From an uncultured Pseudodesulfovibrio sp. (GTDB lineage Bacteria > Desulfobacterota > Desulfovibrionia > Desulfovibrionales > Desulfovibrionaceae), in assembly GCF_963675635.1 (NCBI RefSeq), contig NZ_OY776488.1, positions 310,001 to 374,000 on the forward strand: a stretch of DNA of 64,000 bases. The letters are read 5' to 3'. Under the pieces are notes generated by a model. That model did not search any database, was not told where the DNA came from, and saw only the letters and a list, made by a program, of their open reading frames with translations. Below, in pieces: positions 49,437 through 58,246 of this stretch. Every line of letters begins with the position of its first letter. The stretch's first letter is position 1. A program made the position numbers and the translations under genes.

Positions 49437-49971
49437 GGGTAACTACCGTCGGGACCAGGATAAAGACGAGGTCCGGCGTAATGACAGAATTCGCATCCCC
49501 AAGGTGCGGGTCGTAGATGATGACGGCGAGCAGTTGGGCGTCCTTGCAACCCGCGACGCTTTAGAGCGCGCTCGAGAGAAAGGGCTTGATCTTGTGGAGG
49601 TCGCGCCGAATGCCGACCCGCCTGTCTGTAAGATCATGGATTACGGTAAGTTTAAGTACCAGCAGCAGAAAAAGTTGCAGGAAGCAAAGAAGAAACAGAC
49701 CGTTATCAAGATCAAGGAAGTCAAGTTCCGGCCCAAAACCGATGAGCACGATTACCAGACCAAGCTCAAAAAAATTGTTAAGTTCCTTGATGCAGGAGAT
49801 CGCTGTAAAGTGACCATCTTCTTCCGGGGACGCGAAATCGTCCATAAAGACCGCGGGCTCATGATGCTCGACAGGGTTGTGGAGGATACGCAGGATATCG
49901 CTAAAGTCGAGAGCAAGCCAATGTCAGAAGGACGGACCATGACAATGATGCTTGCTCCCGTGAAAAAATAG
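49426..49971 (+). CDS. infC: Translation initiation factor IF-3, AUA start
   Basis: A 181-residue initiation factor that binds the 30S subunit and proofreads start codons. The conserved frame reaches back well before the first usable GTG at 49504: upstream residues [20 protein letters not shown] match the usual IF-3 N-terminus. The frame is closed at 49420 by TGA. The best start is ATA at 49426, with AGGAGG ending 8 bases earlier and 11 bases of overlap with thrS. Non-AUG starts allow IF-3 to repress its own synthesis. [30 protein letters not shown] and KRIKFRP-like [14 protein letters not shown] confirm the family. Confidence 0.92.
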   Translation: MAFRGNYRRDQDKDEVRRNDRIRIPKVRVVDDDGEQLGVLATRDALERAREKGLDLVEVAPNADPPVCKIMDYGKFKYQQQKKLQEAKKKQTVIKIKEVKFRPKTDEHDYQTKLKKIVKFLDAGDRCKVTIFFRGREIVHKDRGLMMLDRVVEDTQDIAKVESKPMSEGRTMTMMLAPVKK

Positions 49972-50011
49972 AGACTCATAGGGGAGCATTTCCCTTCTGG
50001 AGGATACTACT

Positions 50012-50209
50012 ATGCCTAAGATCAAAACTCGCCGTGCAGCAGCGAAGCGGTTTTCCAAGACCGCTACTGGCAAGTTCAAGCGTCGCCGTAAAAACCTCAG
50101 GCACATTCTGACCAAGAAGAATGCCAAGAGAAAGCGTCGCCTGGGCCAGTCCACCACAGTGGACTCCGCCAACATGAAGGCTGTTCGTCGTCAGTTGCCC
50201 AACGGCTAG
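50012..50209 (+). CDS. rpmI: 50S ribosomal protein L35
   Basis: A 65-residue highly basic large-subunit protein. [20 protein letters not shown] and [19 protein letters not shown] are the L35 signatures. TGGAGGATACTACT precedes the ATG. Part of the conserved infC-rpmI-rplT order. Confidence 0.97.
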   Translation: MPKIKTRRAAAKRFSKTATGKFKRRRKNLRHILTKKNAKRKRRLGQSTTVDSANMKAVRRQLPNG

Positions 50210-50389
50210 CAATCCGCCTGATAAACCTGCTGGCCGCGTTCAAAGAGAGCCGGGGAGTGGCCCCGGTTCGCACGTAGAGTCAGTTCGGTTCAGTCGAATG
50301 CCCGTTGATTCCATTAACATTTAAAGCAATCCGCCTCGTCGGGGGAGTCCGTCCGGCCCGGGAGGTAAATAAGCGATGGAGGTTTTACC
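50210..50389 (+). promoter_or_regulatory. 180-base rpmI-rplT spacer with direct repeats and a mini-ORF
   Basis: rpmI and rplT are normally only a few bases apart, so this spacer is long. AGCAATCCGCCT occurs twice (50208-50219 and 50325-50336). A GC-rich hairpin with CCGGGG pairing CCCCGG is near 50260-50280. A five-codon ORF (ATG at 50376, preceded by GGGAGG) ends in TGA that overlaps the rplT ATG. It might be an L20 autoregulatory leader, an inference. Confidence 0.45.
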
Positions 50390-50743
50390 ATGAGAGTAAA
50401 GCGTGGAGTGCCCGCCAAGAGGCGTCACAAAAAGTATTTGAAGATGGCCAAAGGCTATCGTGGAGCAGGCAGCCGCCTGTATCGTACCGCTCGTGAGCGC
50501 GTTGAAAAAGCCCTTTGCAACGCATATCGCGACCGTAAGCGTAAGAAACGCGAGTTCCGCAAATTGTGGATCATTCGCATCAATGCCGCCGCCCGTCTCA
50601 ATGGACTGTCTTACAGTCGTTTGATGAACGGTCTCAAGCTGGCCGGCATCGAGCTGAACCGTAAGGTTCTGGCTGATATGGCAGTGCGCGATCCTCAAGT
50701 GTTCGCCAAAATCGCAGAGGCAGCAAAAGCCAAAGTGAGCTAA
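50390..50743 (+). CDS. rplT: 50S ribosomal protein L20
   Basis: A 117-residue 23S rRNA-binding assembly protein of the large subunit. [23 protein letters not shown] and [30 protein letters not shown] are signatures. GGAGG lies 7 bases before the ATG. pheS starts 3 bases after its stop. In other bacteria it represses its own operon by binding mRNA. Confidence 0.98.
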   Translation: MRVKRGVPAKRRHKKYLKMAKGYRGAGSRLYRTARERVEKALCNAYRDRKRKKREFRKLWIIRINAAARLNGLSYSRLMNGLKLAGIELNRKVLADMAVRDPQVFAKIAEAAKAKVS

Positions 50744-50746
50744 ATT

Positions 50747-51799
50747 GTGAGTAATGAATTGAAGTCCTTCCTGGAAGGACTCGACAGCCTGGCCCAGGAT
50801 TGCGATTCTCGCAAGGGCCAGGCTTGTTCGTTAAAGGAACTGGAGGAACTCCGTATCGAGTTCCTGGGGCGCAAAGGCAAACTTGCTGGTCTTATGGGCC
50901 AGCTTGGCAAGCTCGATAATTCAGAAAAGCCTGAGGCGGGTCAGAAGGCTAATCAGGTCAAACAGCGCATCACTGCGCTGATTGATTCCTGGGAAGCTGA
51001 ACTGCAGAAGGCTGAAACTTCCGAGGCTTTGTCCAAGTTTGATCCTTCCATGCCGGGTCGTAAGCCGTGGGCAGGTTCCCTGCATCCGGTGACGCTCGTT
51101 ATGGATGAGGTGTGCAACGTTCTGACCGGGCTTGGTTTCGAGCATGCGGCCGGGCCTGAAGTCGAAAATGACTGGCACAACTTTGAGGCTCTCAATATGC
51201 CGCCTGAGCATCCGGCTCGCGACATGCAGGATACTCTTTATGTGTCGGACAAGATTGTGCTTCGTACGCACACTTCCGGTATGCAGATCCGTTCCATGCT
51301 TAAGCAGCAACCTCCGGTGGCCGTCATTGCTCCCGGTAAGGTGTACCGCCGCGATTCTGACTTGACCCACACCCCCATGTTTCATCAGATTGAAGGGCTG
51401 TTGGTCGACAAGAACGTGTCCATGGCTGATCTGCGTGGTACTCTCACCGTGTTTGTGCGCCAGATATTCGGTTCTCAGACCGATGTCCGCTTCCGTCCAA
51501 GCTTCTTCCCCTTTACCGAACCGTCTGCAGAGGTTGATATCTCCTGCGTCATGTGCGGCGGCAAAGGCGAAAAAGACGGCTCGACCTGTCGTATCTGTAA
51601 AGGTACCGGCTGGGTGGAGATCTTGGGGTGCGGCATGGTTGATCCCAACGTCTTCAAATCTGTTGGGTACGACCCTGAAGTCTATACCGGCTTCGCATTC
51701 GGGTTGGGCATTGAGCGTATTGCCATGCTGAAATACGGCATTGGTGATCTGCGCATGTTCTTTGAGAATGATGTCCGGTTCCTGGAACAATTCGCTTAG
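50747..51799 (+). CDS. pheS: Phenylalanyl-tRNA synthetase alpha subunit
   Basis: Catalytic alpha subunit of the alpha2-beta2 enzyme, 350 residues. The N-terminal coiled coil is about 1-85. Class II motifs are visible: [23 protein letters not shown] (motif 1 area), [12 protein letters not shown] and [20 protein letters not shown] (motif 2), [14 protein letters not shown] (motif 3). Motif-adjacent [12 protein letters not shown] and [18 protein letters not shown] match the usual PheS cysteine-containing insert. The start is GTG, 3 bases after the rplT stop, with only a weak ribosome site, implying translational coupling. Confidence 0.97.
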   Translation: MSNELKSFLEGLDSLAQDCDSRKGQACSLKELEELRIEFLGRKGKLAGLMGQLGKLDNSEKPEAGQKANQVKQRITALIDSWEAELQKAETSEALSKFDPSMPGRKPWAGSLHPVTLVMDEVCNVLTGLGFEHAAGPEVENDWHNFEALNMPPEHPARDMQDTLYVSDKIVLRTHTSGMQIRSMLKQQPPVAVIAPGKVYRRDSDLTHTPMFHQIEGLLVDKNVSMADLRGTLTVFVRQIFGSQTDVRFRPSFFPFTEPSAEVDISCVMCGGKGEKDGSTCRICKGTGWVEILGCGMVDPNVFKSVGYDPEVYTGFAFGLGIERIAMLKYGIGDLRMFFENDVRFLEQFA

Positions 51800-51808
51800 A
51801 GATTCTGT

Positions 51809-51850
51809 GCGGCTCGAATAGTCCCGTGAGGATTATTCGGGCCGCTTTTT
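51809..51850 (+). terminator. Intrinsic terminator between pheS and pheT
   Basis: A 16-bp stem (GCGGCTCGAATAGTCC paired with GGATTATTCGGGCCGC, two wobbles) with a loop of about five bases, followed by TTTTT. It lies 28 bases before the pheT ATG. The two subunits are made in equal amounts, so this would need efficient read-through or regulated attenuation. Confidence 0.8.
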
Positions 51851-51878
51851 ATAACTTTTCACCGATTACGGTAGTGCA

Positions 51879-54278
51879 ATGTTAGTCAGTCTTAATTGGT
51901 TGCGTGAGTTCGTTCCTTACGAGGGCGACATTCAGGTTCTGGGTGACAAGCTCACCATGCTGGGCCTTGAGTTGGAAGGGATCGAGGATCCTTTCGAGAA
52001 CATCAAGGACATCGTGGTCGGCCACGTTGTGGAGTGTGAAAGCCATCCCGAGGCCGAAAAACTGTCGGTCTGCACCGTGGATGTCGGCGGTCCCGAGACC
52101 CTGACCATCGTGTGCGGCGCACCCAACGTGGGCAAGGGGCAGAAAGTCCCGGTAGCCACGGTCGGCACCGCCATGCCTGACGGCATGAAAATCAAGAAGG
52201 CCAAACTGCGCGGTATCAAGTCGTTCGGCATGATTTGTTCCGAACGTGAACTCGGTTTTTCCGATGACCATGAAGGCATCTGGGTTCTTGATGACGCATT
52301 CACGGTCGGCGACAAGCTAGTCGACGCCATGAATCTGGAGCGGGTGGTTTTCGATTTCGATATTACACCAAACCGCGCTGACTGCCTGTCCATTCTCGGT
52401 TTTGCCCGTGAAACAGCATTGGCATTTGACCTGCCGCTGACCATGCCGGAGTTGAATCTGGTGGAGTGCGGAGGCAACGCAGCTGATGAACTGAAAATTT
52501 TGATCGACGATCCGACACTGTGTCCGGCATACCACGCCCGCATTCTTCGCGGAGTGGAAACGCGTAAGTCCCCTGACTGGATGCGTTTCAAGCTGCTCGC
52601 AATGGGTCAGCGTCCCATCTCCAACATTGTCGACGTGACCAACTACATCATGTTTGAGTTGGGTCAGCCCCTGCACGCCTTTGATCTTGATCTGATTGAA
52701 GATGCGACTATTCGTGTGGCCCCGGCAACTGATGGCATGAAATTTACCACATTGGATGAAGTCGAGCGTACTTTGACCGTTAATGACCTGCTCATCTGGG
52801 ACGGCAAAAAGCCCGTCGCTCTCGCAGGCGTTATGGGCGGCGCCAATTCCGAGATGCATGCCGGTTCTACCAATGTCCTGTTGGAAGCCGCTGTTTTCCG
52901 TCCTGGTACGGTCCGCAAGACCGCTCGACGCCTGTCTCTGCCGTCTGATGCATCCTATCGCTTTGAGCGTGGCGTGGATCAGCAGTTGACCCGCTTCTGT
53001 CAGGATCGCGCGGCCCAGCTTATGGCTGAAACTTCCGGTGGTTCCGTGGTGTCCGGTGTGGCAAGCAATGAGCCGACCCCGTGGCAGGACCGCACGCATG
53101 GCTACCGTCATGCGCGGTGCATGTCTCTGCTCGGCCTCGATCTGGAACCGGAGTTCGCCAAGAAGGTTCTTGAGGGCGAAGGGTGCTCCATTGATGATAC
53201 CAATGCGGATAATTGGGTCGTGTCCTCACCGTCTCACCGTTTGGATCTTGAGCGTGAAGTTGATCTGTATGAGGAAGTGGGCCGTGTGTTTGGCCTCGAT
53301 CAGATTCCGGCAGTGCTGCCTCGGGTTTCCAAATCACTGGATACCGTGTCCGGGGGAACAGAATATGCTTTTATCAAGAATATTAAAGTGTGGGGTGCTG
53401 GTATTGGACTGAATGAAGCTGTGAACTACAGCTTTGTCGGGTCTGAGGATCTTGATCGCCTCAACCTCCCTGAAGAAGGGCGGGTTTTTATCGCCAACCC
53501 GCTGAGCGAAGATCAGAACGTCATGCGGACTGATCTGGCGCCCGGCTTGCTGAATACCCTCAAGAATAACCTTGCACAGGGCAACAATCATATTCGCATT
53601 TTCGAAGTGGCTAAAAAGTTCGTTGCCGATGCCCATTCCGAAACCGAGACATCTGAACACACTCGCCTGGGTGTTATGCTCTACGGACCCCGTCATGCCA
53701 ATGAGTGGCCGTGGGGAGTAGATGATGCAGATTATCTCGATATCAAAGGCCATATGGAACATCTTATTGTGGATCACCTCAAGCTTGAGGGGCCGGAGTT
53801 CAGCCTGGTCGAAGACCATGCGTATCTGGAACCCTGCGTTCAGGTGACAGTTAGCGAGATGCCGATCGGTCTTATCGGTCGCGTCAAGGAAGAGATTGCG
53901 GACTATTATCACGCTCGCAAAGAAACGTGGTTGGCTGATTTCGACCTCGACGCTTTGCGTACAATGACTGAAGAACATGCGATAGAGTTTGAACCATTGC
54001 CCGTGTTCCCGCCCAGTCGACGTGACGTGACCGTTATTGGGCCGGTTTCCCTCGGTGCGGATGCCATTCTCACGGTTATTGAAGATGCTGACGTCAGTAT
54101 TCTGGAATCCGTTGAACTGGTTGCAGAGTATGTACCTGATGGTCAGAGCGAGGAACGGAATCTGTCTTTCCGCCTGACCTACCGCTCTCCCACCAAGACG
54201 CTCAAGGACAAGCAGGTGGACAAGGAACATAAGAAGGTTCTGGAAGCCCTTGAGAAGAGTTTGCCGATACGGTTTTAG
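51879..54278 (+). CDS. pheT: Phenylalanyl-tRNA synthetase beta subunit
   Basis: A 799-residue beta subunit. The tRNA-binding EMAP-like domain is about 40-150 (VVECESHPEAEKLSVCTVDVG), then the B3/4 editing domain, the B5 domain, the core domain and a C-terminal anticodon-binding ferredoxin-like domain (PPSRRDVTVIGP, VSILESVELVAEY, SFRLTYRSPTKTL). Length matches the family. The ATG at 51879 has a weak ribosome site. It lies 80 bases after pheS behind a terminator hairpin. Confidence 0.97.
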   Translation: MLVSLNWLREFVPYEGDIQVLGDKLTMLGLELEGIEDPFENIKDIVVGHVVECESHPEAEKLSVCTVDVGGPETLTIVCGAPNVGKGQKVPVATVGTAMPDGMKIKKAKLRGIKSFGMICSERELGFSDDHEGIWVLDDAFTVGDKLVDAMNLERVVFDFDITPNRADCLSILGFARETALAFDLPLTMPELNLVECGGNAADELKILIDDPTLCPAYHARILRGVETRKSPDWMRFKLLAMGQRPISNIVDVTNYIMFELGQPLHAFDLDLIEDATIRVAPATDGMKFTTLDEVERTLTVNDLLIWDGKKPVALAGVMGGANSEMHAGSTNVLLEAAVFRPGTVRKTARRLSLPSDASYRFERGVDQQLTRFCQDRAAQLMAETSGGSVVSGVASNEPTPWQDRTHGYRHARCMSLLGLDLEPEFAKKVLEGEGCSIDDTNADNWVVSSPSHRLDLEREVDLYEEVGRVFGLDQIPAVLPRVSKSLDTVSGGTEYAFIKNIKVWGAGIGLNEAVNYSFVGSEDLDRLNLPEEGRVFIANPLSEDQNVMRTDLAPGLLNTLKNNLAQGNNHIRIFEVAKKFVADAHSETETSEHTRLGVMLYGPRHANEWPWGVDDADYLDIKGHMEHLIVDHLKLEGPEFSLVEDHAYLEPCVQVTVSEMPIGLIGRVKEEIADYYHARKETWLADFDLDALRTMTEEHAIEFEPLPVFPPSRRDVTVIGPVSLGADAILTVIEDADVSILESVELVAEYVPDGQSEERNLSFRLTYRSPTKTLKDKQVDKEHKKVLEALEKSLPIRF

Positions 54279-54295
54279 ATCAAAGTAAATTATTG

Positions 54296-54331
54296 AAAAA
54301 CCCCCGTTCCTTAAAAGGAGCGGGGGTTTTT
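54296..54331 (+). terminator. Intrinsic terminator after pheT
   Basis: AAAAACCCCCGTTCC pairs with GGAGCGGGGGTTTTT around TTAAAA. It is strong and ends the translation-gene operon. Confidence 0.9.
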
Positions 54332-54394
54332 GCATTTTGCAACCATCTTCGTAAACGTATTGATGGGAGCGACCCGATTTGTTAGAAAAAAAGG

Positions 54395-54703
54395 ATGGAA
54401 GATTTACAGGACTTCAAGACATACCGAATAGGTGAGGCTGCCCGTGAACTCGGCGTCAAGACGTATGTGCTGCGCTTTTGGGAAGGGGAGTTTGATGAAA
54501 TTACTCCCATCAGAACCGAAAGCGGCCAACGTCTTTACACCGAAGAGAACCTTGTGGTCATTCGTGAAATCAAGCGGTTGCTTTATGATGAGGGGCTGAC
54601 CATAGACGGCGCCAAACGGAAATTGCACAGCAGCGAACAGGTCGACATTCTGTTGGAAATTCAAAGTGAACTTCTTGTTATCAAACAGCTTCTGAACAAA
54701 TAA
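54395..54703 (+). CDS. MerR-family transcriptional regulator
   Basis: A 102-residue regulator with an N-terminal helix-turn-helix (YRIGEAARELGVKTYVLRFWE) and the wing motif RLYTEENLVVIREIKRLLYDEGLTIDGAKRKL. The short C-terminal part is a dimerisation helix without a ligand-binding domain. In related bacteria a MerR-like gene also follows pheT. It has an AAGG site before the ATG. Target genes unknown; it may autoregulate in the 60-base gap after the pheT terminator. Confidence 0.88.
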   Translation: MEDLQDFKTYRIGEAARELGVKTYVLRFWEGEFDEITPIRTESGQRLYTEENLVVIREIKRLLYDEGLTIDGAKRKLHSSEQVDILLEIQSELLVIKQLLNK

Positions 54704-54730
54704 AGGGCAACGTCCCGACTGGGGTTTCAG

Positions 54731-56881
54731 ATGAACAAGGCAGCGAAATACGGTATCTTTTTCATAGGAACCTGCGCGGTTTTATTTGTTGTGGCCCTGT
54801 TGGTCTTCTCTTCCGTTGTCGATCCCAACGACTACAAGGACCGCATCTCGCGGATTGTGCTTGAGGAAACAGGGCGTACCCTGACTTTCGATGGCGACCT
54901 CGCTCTATTACTATTCCCGAACCTTGGCATCAAAATGGGTGCGGTCAGCCTGAGTAACAACATTGACTTTGGCCCTGATCCAATGATTGAGGTTTCTTCA
55001 GCCACTGTCTCTGTTCGTGTTCTGCCTCTGCTGCTGGGCAAGGTGAAATTCGGCAAGCTCATTTTGGATGATCTGGTCCTTAATATGGGCCGTGCAGCTG
55101 ATGGAACTACCAACTGGGCTGACATTGTTGGTCGTCAGGTGACAACTGGGACCGAGGCGTCAAATGATGAACCGTTTTCTTTGGAGGTGGAAGGTGTGTC
55201 CATTTCCAATGGCAGTATGCTGTGGGATGACCGGCAGACAGCAACACGCTTTATACTTCGTGGCATTGATCTGACGACCGGAAAAATTGCGGAAGGTGCT
55301 CTTTTCCCTGTTAACGTATCATTGAAGTTCGAATGCTCCCAACCTGATGCGCGGGGGATCTTGAAGATATCGGGCAAGTCCTCCATGAATCTTGCAAACC
55401 GTGAATACGGTCATATGGATATGCAGCTGAGTTTGAACGCAGAGGGGAAATCCCTGCCCGGCGGTACAGTGGAAGCAAAGGCGGCTTTCAATTTCCTGGC
55501 CCTCGATTTTCACAAGGAACGCGCTCAGATTACCGGCTTGGATGTATCTGCCTACGGCGCGACAATTCATTTGGATGGGACACTTGAGGGGATAACAAAT
55601 GAATTGAAAGCTGCGGCAGGTGTACTCACCATCGACCCGTTTGATGTGAAGAAAACCATGACTGCCATGGGAGAGAAACCGCTTGAAACGGCCGACTCGA
55701 AGGCTCTGACCAGCGTTGGCGGCATGGCTGAGTTCTCTTTTGTCCCGGGGCGAATTGAGGTGAAGACATTGAAAGCGGATGTGGATGACGCCCGCATTGT
55801 TGGCAGCGTGCGTGTAGATCGGGGTGATGTCCTGCCTACCTGTTTTGGTCGTCTGGACGTGGGGACGTTGGATTTGGATAGATACCTCCCTCCAGAACAT
55901 GAGACTCAAACCACAGTGTCAAAAGATGCCGTGACTTCTGGCGACTCTGATGATTTTGTATTTTCCGGTACTGTTCTTCGCCAGCTTGATTTGGACATTG
56001 AAGCCAATGTGGCTGAGTTGAAATTGGCTGGTGCGCGGTTTCAGGAGTTGACGGCACATCTTACAGCGCAGCAGGGGCTGGTTAAATTGTCGCCCGTTAG
56101 GGCAAAGGCTTACGGCGGTTCTGTTGCTTTGGATGCCATTGTCTCGGCTGTCGAGAAGATACCGAAAACGGATGTCACCATGCAGGTCAAATCGCTGGAT
56201 ATCGGTGCGCTCAGTCGTGATATTGACGCGGATTCAAAATATGCCGGTATCGCTGACTTTGACGCCACGCTTATGTGTCGGGGGGAACGGGTACGGACTA
56301 TGCGCAACACCTTGAATGGCAAGGTTTCCTTTCATTTGGCCGACGGAGTGTTTCCTGGGGTGAATGTCGTAAAGATGGCGCGTGAGACTCACCGTCGTCA
56401 ATCAAAAGATGGTAAGGTTGAAGGAGATAGGGCCGATTCTACCCGTTTCGGTGTCATTCAAGGGTCCGGGGTGATTGTTAACGGCGTTTTGAAAAATGAT
56501 GATCTGGAAGTCATGGCCCCGGGGCTGCGAGCGAATGGGCATGGGGCAATTTCGTTGGTTAACAACAAAATAGATTATATGGTCAAAGCAAAGCTGGTGC
56601 CGCAGGCCAGTGGGCAGGGCGGCAAGTCTTCGGATGAGCTCTTTGGTGTTTTGGTGCCGATTCATGTGACCGGGACTGTGGATAATCCGCAGTACTGGGT
56701 GTCGGTGACAGAATATGTTAAGGCTTTGGGTGGAGCTGTTGTTGGTGTCGTCGGAAGCGTACTCGGCGGTGTGACCGGTGCTATCAAGGGCGTTGGTTCC
56801 GCCTTGGATGATAGTTGTTGTGAGGACCAGCCTGTAGGCAAGGATGCGCCTCAAAAGAAGAAGTTTCTGGGGATATTCTGA
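54731..56881 (+). CDS. AsmA-family protein
   Basis: A 716-residue inner-membrane-anchored protein of the AsmA/bridge-like lipid transfer family. One N-terminal helix (GIFFIGTCAVLFVVALLVFS) is followed by VDPNDYKDRISRIVLEETGRTLTFDGDLALLLFPNLGIKMGAVSL, the AsmA signature. The long beta-rich periplasmic part ends in an AsmA C-terminal domain (near 550-680). The C-terminus has GVVGSVLGGVTGAIKGVGSALDDSCC, a glycine-rich tail typical of these proteins. Role: phospholipid handling between membranes. It is 28 bases after the MerR stop and converges with fliI. Confidence 0.9.
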   Translation: MNKAAKYGIFFIGTCAVLFVVALLVFSSVVDPNDYKDRISRIVLEETGRTLTFDGDLALLLFPNLGIKMGAVSLSNNIDFGPDPMIEVSSATVSVRVLPLLLGKVKFGKLILDDLVLNMGRAADGTTNWADIVGRQVTTGTEASNDEPFSLEVEGVSISNGSMLWDDRQTATRFILRGIDLTTGKIAEGALFPVNVSLKFECSQPDARGILKISGKSSMNLANREYGHMDMQLSLNAEGKSLPGGTVEAKAAFNFLALDFHKERAQITGLDVSAYGATIHLDGTLEGITNELKAAAGVLTIDPFDVKKTMTAMGEKPLETADSKALTSVGGMAEFSFVPGRIEVKTLKADVDDARIVGSVRVDRGDVLPTCFGRLDVGTLDLDRYLPPEHETQTTVSKDAVTSGDSDDFVFSGTVLRQLDLDIEANVAELKLAGARFQELTAHLTAQQGLVKLSPVRAKAYGGSVALDAIVSAVEKIPKTDVTMQVKSLDIGALSRDIDADSKYAGIADFDATLMCRGERVRTMRNTLNGKVSFHLADGVFPGVNVVKMARETHRRQSKDGKVEGDRADSTRFGVIQGSGVIVNGVLKNDDLEVMAPGLRANGHGAISLVNNKIDYMVKAKLVPQASGQGGKSSDELFGVLVPIHVTGTVDNPQYWVSVTEYVKALGGAVVGVVGSVLGGVTGAIKGVGSALDDSCCEDQPVGKDAPQKKKFLGIF

Positions 56882-56917
56882 TCTGCGTGTGCTTATTCCG
56901 TTCTGTGAGCCGGGAAA

Positions 56918-58243
56918 CTACTGAGCCGGTTTTCCGCCACTTCCACTGACCAGTTCGTGCATGGTCTTGAATGCACTTGCCAGGGATTCTTGTTCCGTCA
57001 CCAGTTGCCGCAGAAACTGATTGATCGGACCGACCATGGCAATCGCCTTGTCCACTTCTGCGTTGGCGCCTTTCTGATACGCGCCGATATTCACCATATC
57101 TTCTACTTTTTTGAATGTCGCCATATGCCGCAGCAGGGTGCGACCATCGGCCTGAACTTCCTTGGTGGTGATGTCGCTTCGCAGACGGCTGATGGATTTG
57201 AGCACATCAATAGCTGGGTAGTGGCCGAGGTCTGCCAATTCGCGTGTCAGGACGATGTGACCGTCAAGAATGGAACGGGTGGAGTCGGCAATGGGTTCGG
57301 TGAAATCGTCGCCGTCAACGAGCACGGTGTAGATGCCGGTGATGGAACCTTTCCGGCTTTTGCCTGCGCGTTCCAGAAGCTGGGGGAGGTGGGCGAAAAC
57401 GCTTGGTGTATAGCCGCCTCGGGTCGGCGGTTCGCCTGCGGCCAGTCCGACTTCTCGGCCTGCCATGGCAAAACGGGTCACCGAGTCCATCATAAGAAGA
57501 ACGTCCTTGCCCTGGTCACGGAAAAATTCTGCTACAGCCGTGGCTGCGTAGGCCGCCCGCATACGAATAAGCGGACTTTTGTCAGAGGTTGCCACAACCA
57601 GGACACTGCGGGCCATGCCTTCAGGCCCAAGGTCGCGCTCCATGAATTCCACGACTTCCCTGCCGCGTTCGCCCACCAGGGCGATGACATTGATGTCTGC
57701 TTTTGTATAGCGGGCCATCATACCGAGTGTTGTGGATTTGCCGACGCCGGAACCGGCCATGATGCCCACGCGCTGGCCTTTGCCAAGGGTGAGCAGAGAA
57801 TTGACAGATCGGATGCCCACATCAAGCGGTTCGTTGATACGGGGGCGTTCCAGCGGGTTTGGTGGTTCGCGGTGCAGTGGGGCAAACGTGTCTGCATTGA
57901 TGACACCCTTGCCGTCCATTGGCTCGCCAAAGGCATCTACTGCGCGACCAAGCATGGCATTGCCTACAGGGATGTGTGGCGGGGTGGCTGCGTTCTGGAT
58001 GAGCGAACCGGGACCGATGCCTCGCATGTCCGAGTAGGGCATGAACAGACAGGCGCCGTCTCGGAAACCGACCACTTCTGCGGGGATGGGTTTGCTTCCT
58101 GGCGGCATGAGATAACAGACGGATCCGAGCGGAGCCTTGATGCCGTGACCTTCGGCAATGAGGCCGACCACCTTGGTCACCTTGCCAAAAGTCTGACAGG
58201 GATCGAGGTCTTCAAGCAATCCGAGTCTCGATTCCTGAGTCAT
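56918..58243 (-). CDS. fliI: Flagellar export ATPase FliI
   Basis: The cytoplasmic ATPase of the flagellar type III export apparatus, 441 residues. Walker A is GSGVGKST. VGERGREVVEF, LLMMDSVTRFAMA and GSITGIYTVLVDGDDFTEPIAD are F1/Rho-type motifs seen in FliI. The stop faces asmA across 36 bases. It is the last gene of the operon, and no fliJ follows it in the window. Confidence 0.97.
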   Translation of the reverse strand: MTQESRLGLLEDLDPCQTFGKVTKVVGLIAEGHGIKAPLGSVCYLMPPGSKPIPAEVVGFRDGACLFMPYSDMRGIGPGSLIQNAATPPHIPVGNAMLGRAVDAFGEPMDGKGVINADTFAPLHREPPNPLERPRINEPLDVGIRSVNSLLTLGKGQRVGIMAGSGVGKSTTLGMMARYTKADINVIALVGERGREVVEFMERDLGPEGMARSVLVVATSDKSPLIRMRAAYAATAVAEFFRDQGKDVLLMMDSVTRFAMAGREVGLAAGEPPTRGGYTPSVFAHLPQLLERAGKSRKGSITGIYTVLVDGDDFTEPIADSTRSILDGHIVLTRELADLGHYPAIDVLKSISRLRSDITTKEVQADGRTLLRHMATFKKVEDMVNIGAYQKGANAEVDKAIAMVGPINQFLRQLVTEQESLASAFKTMHELVSGSGGKPAQ

Positions 58244-58246
58244 GAA

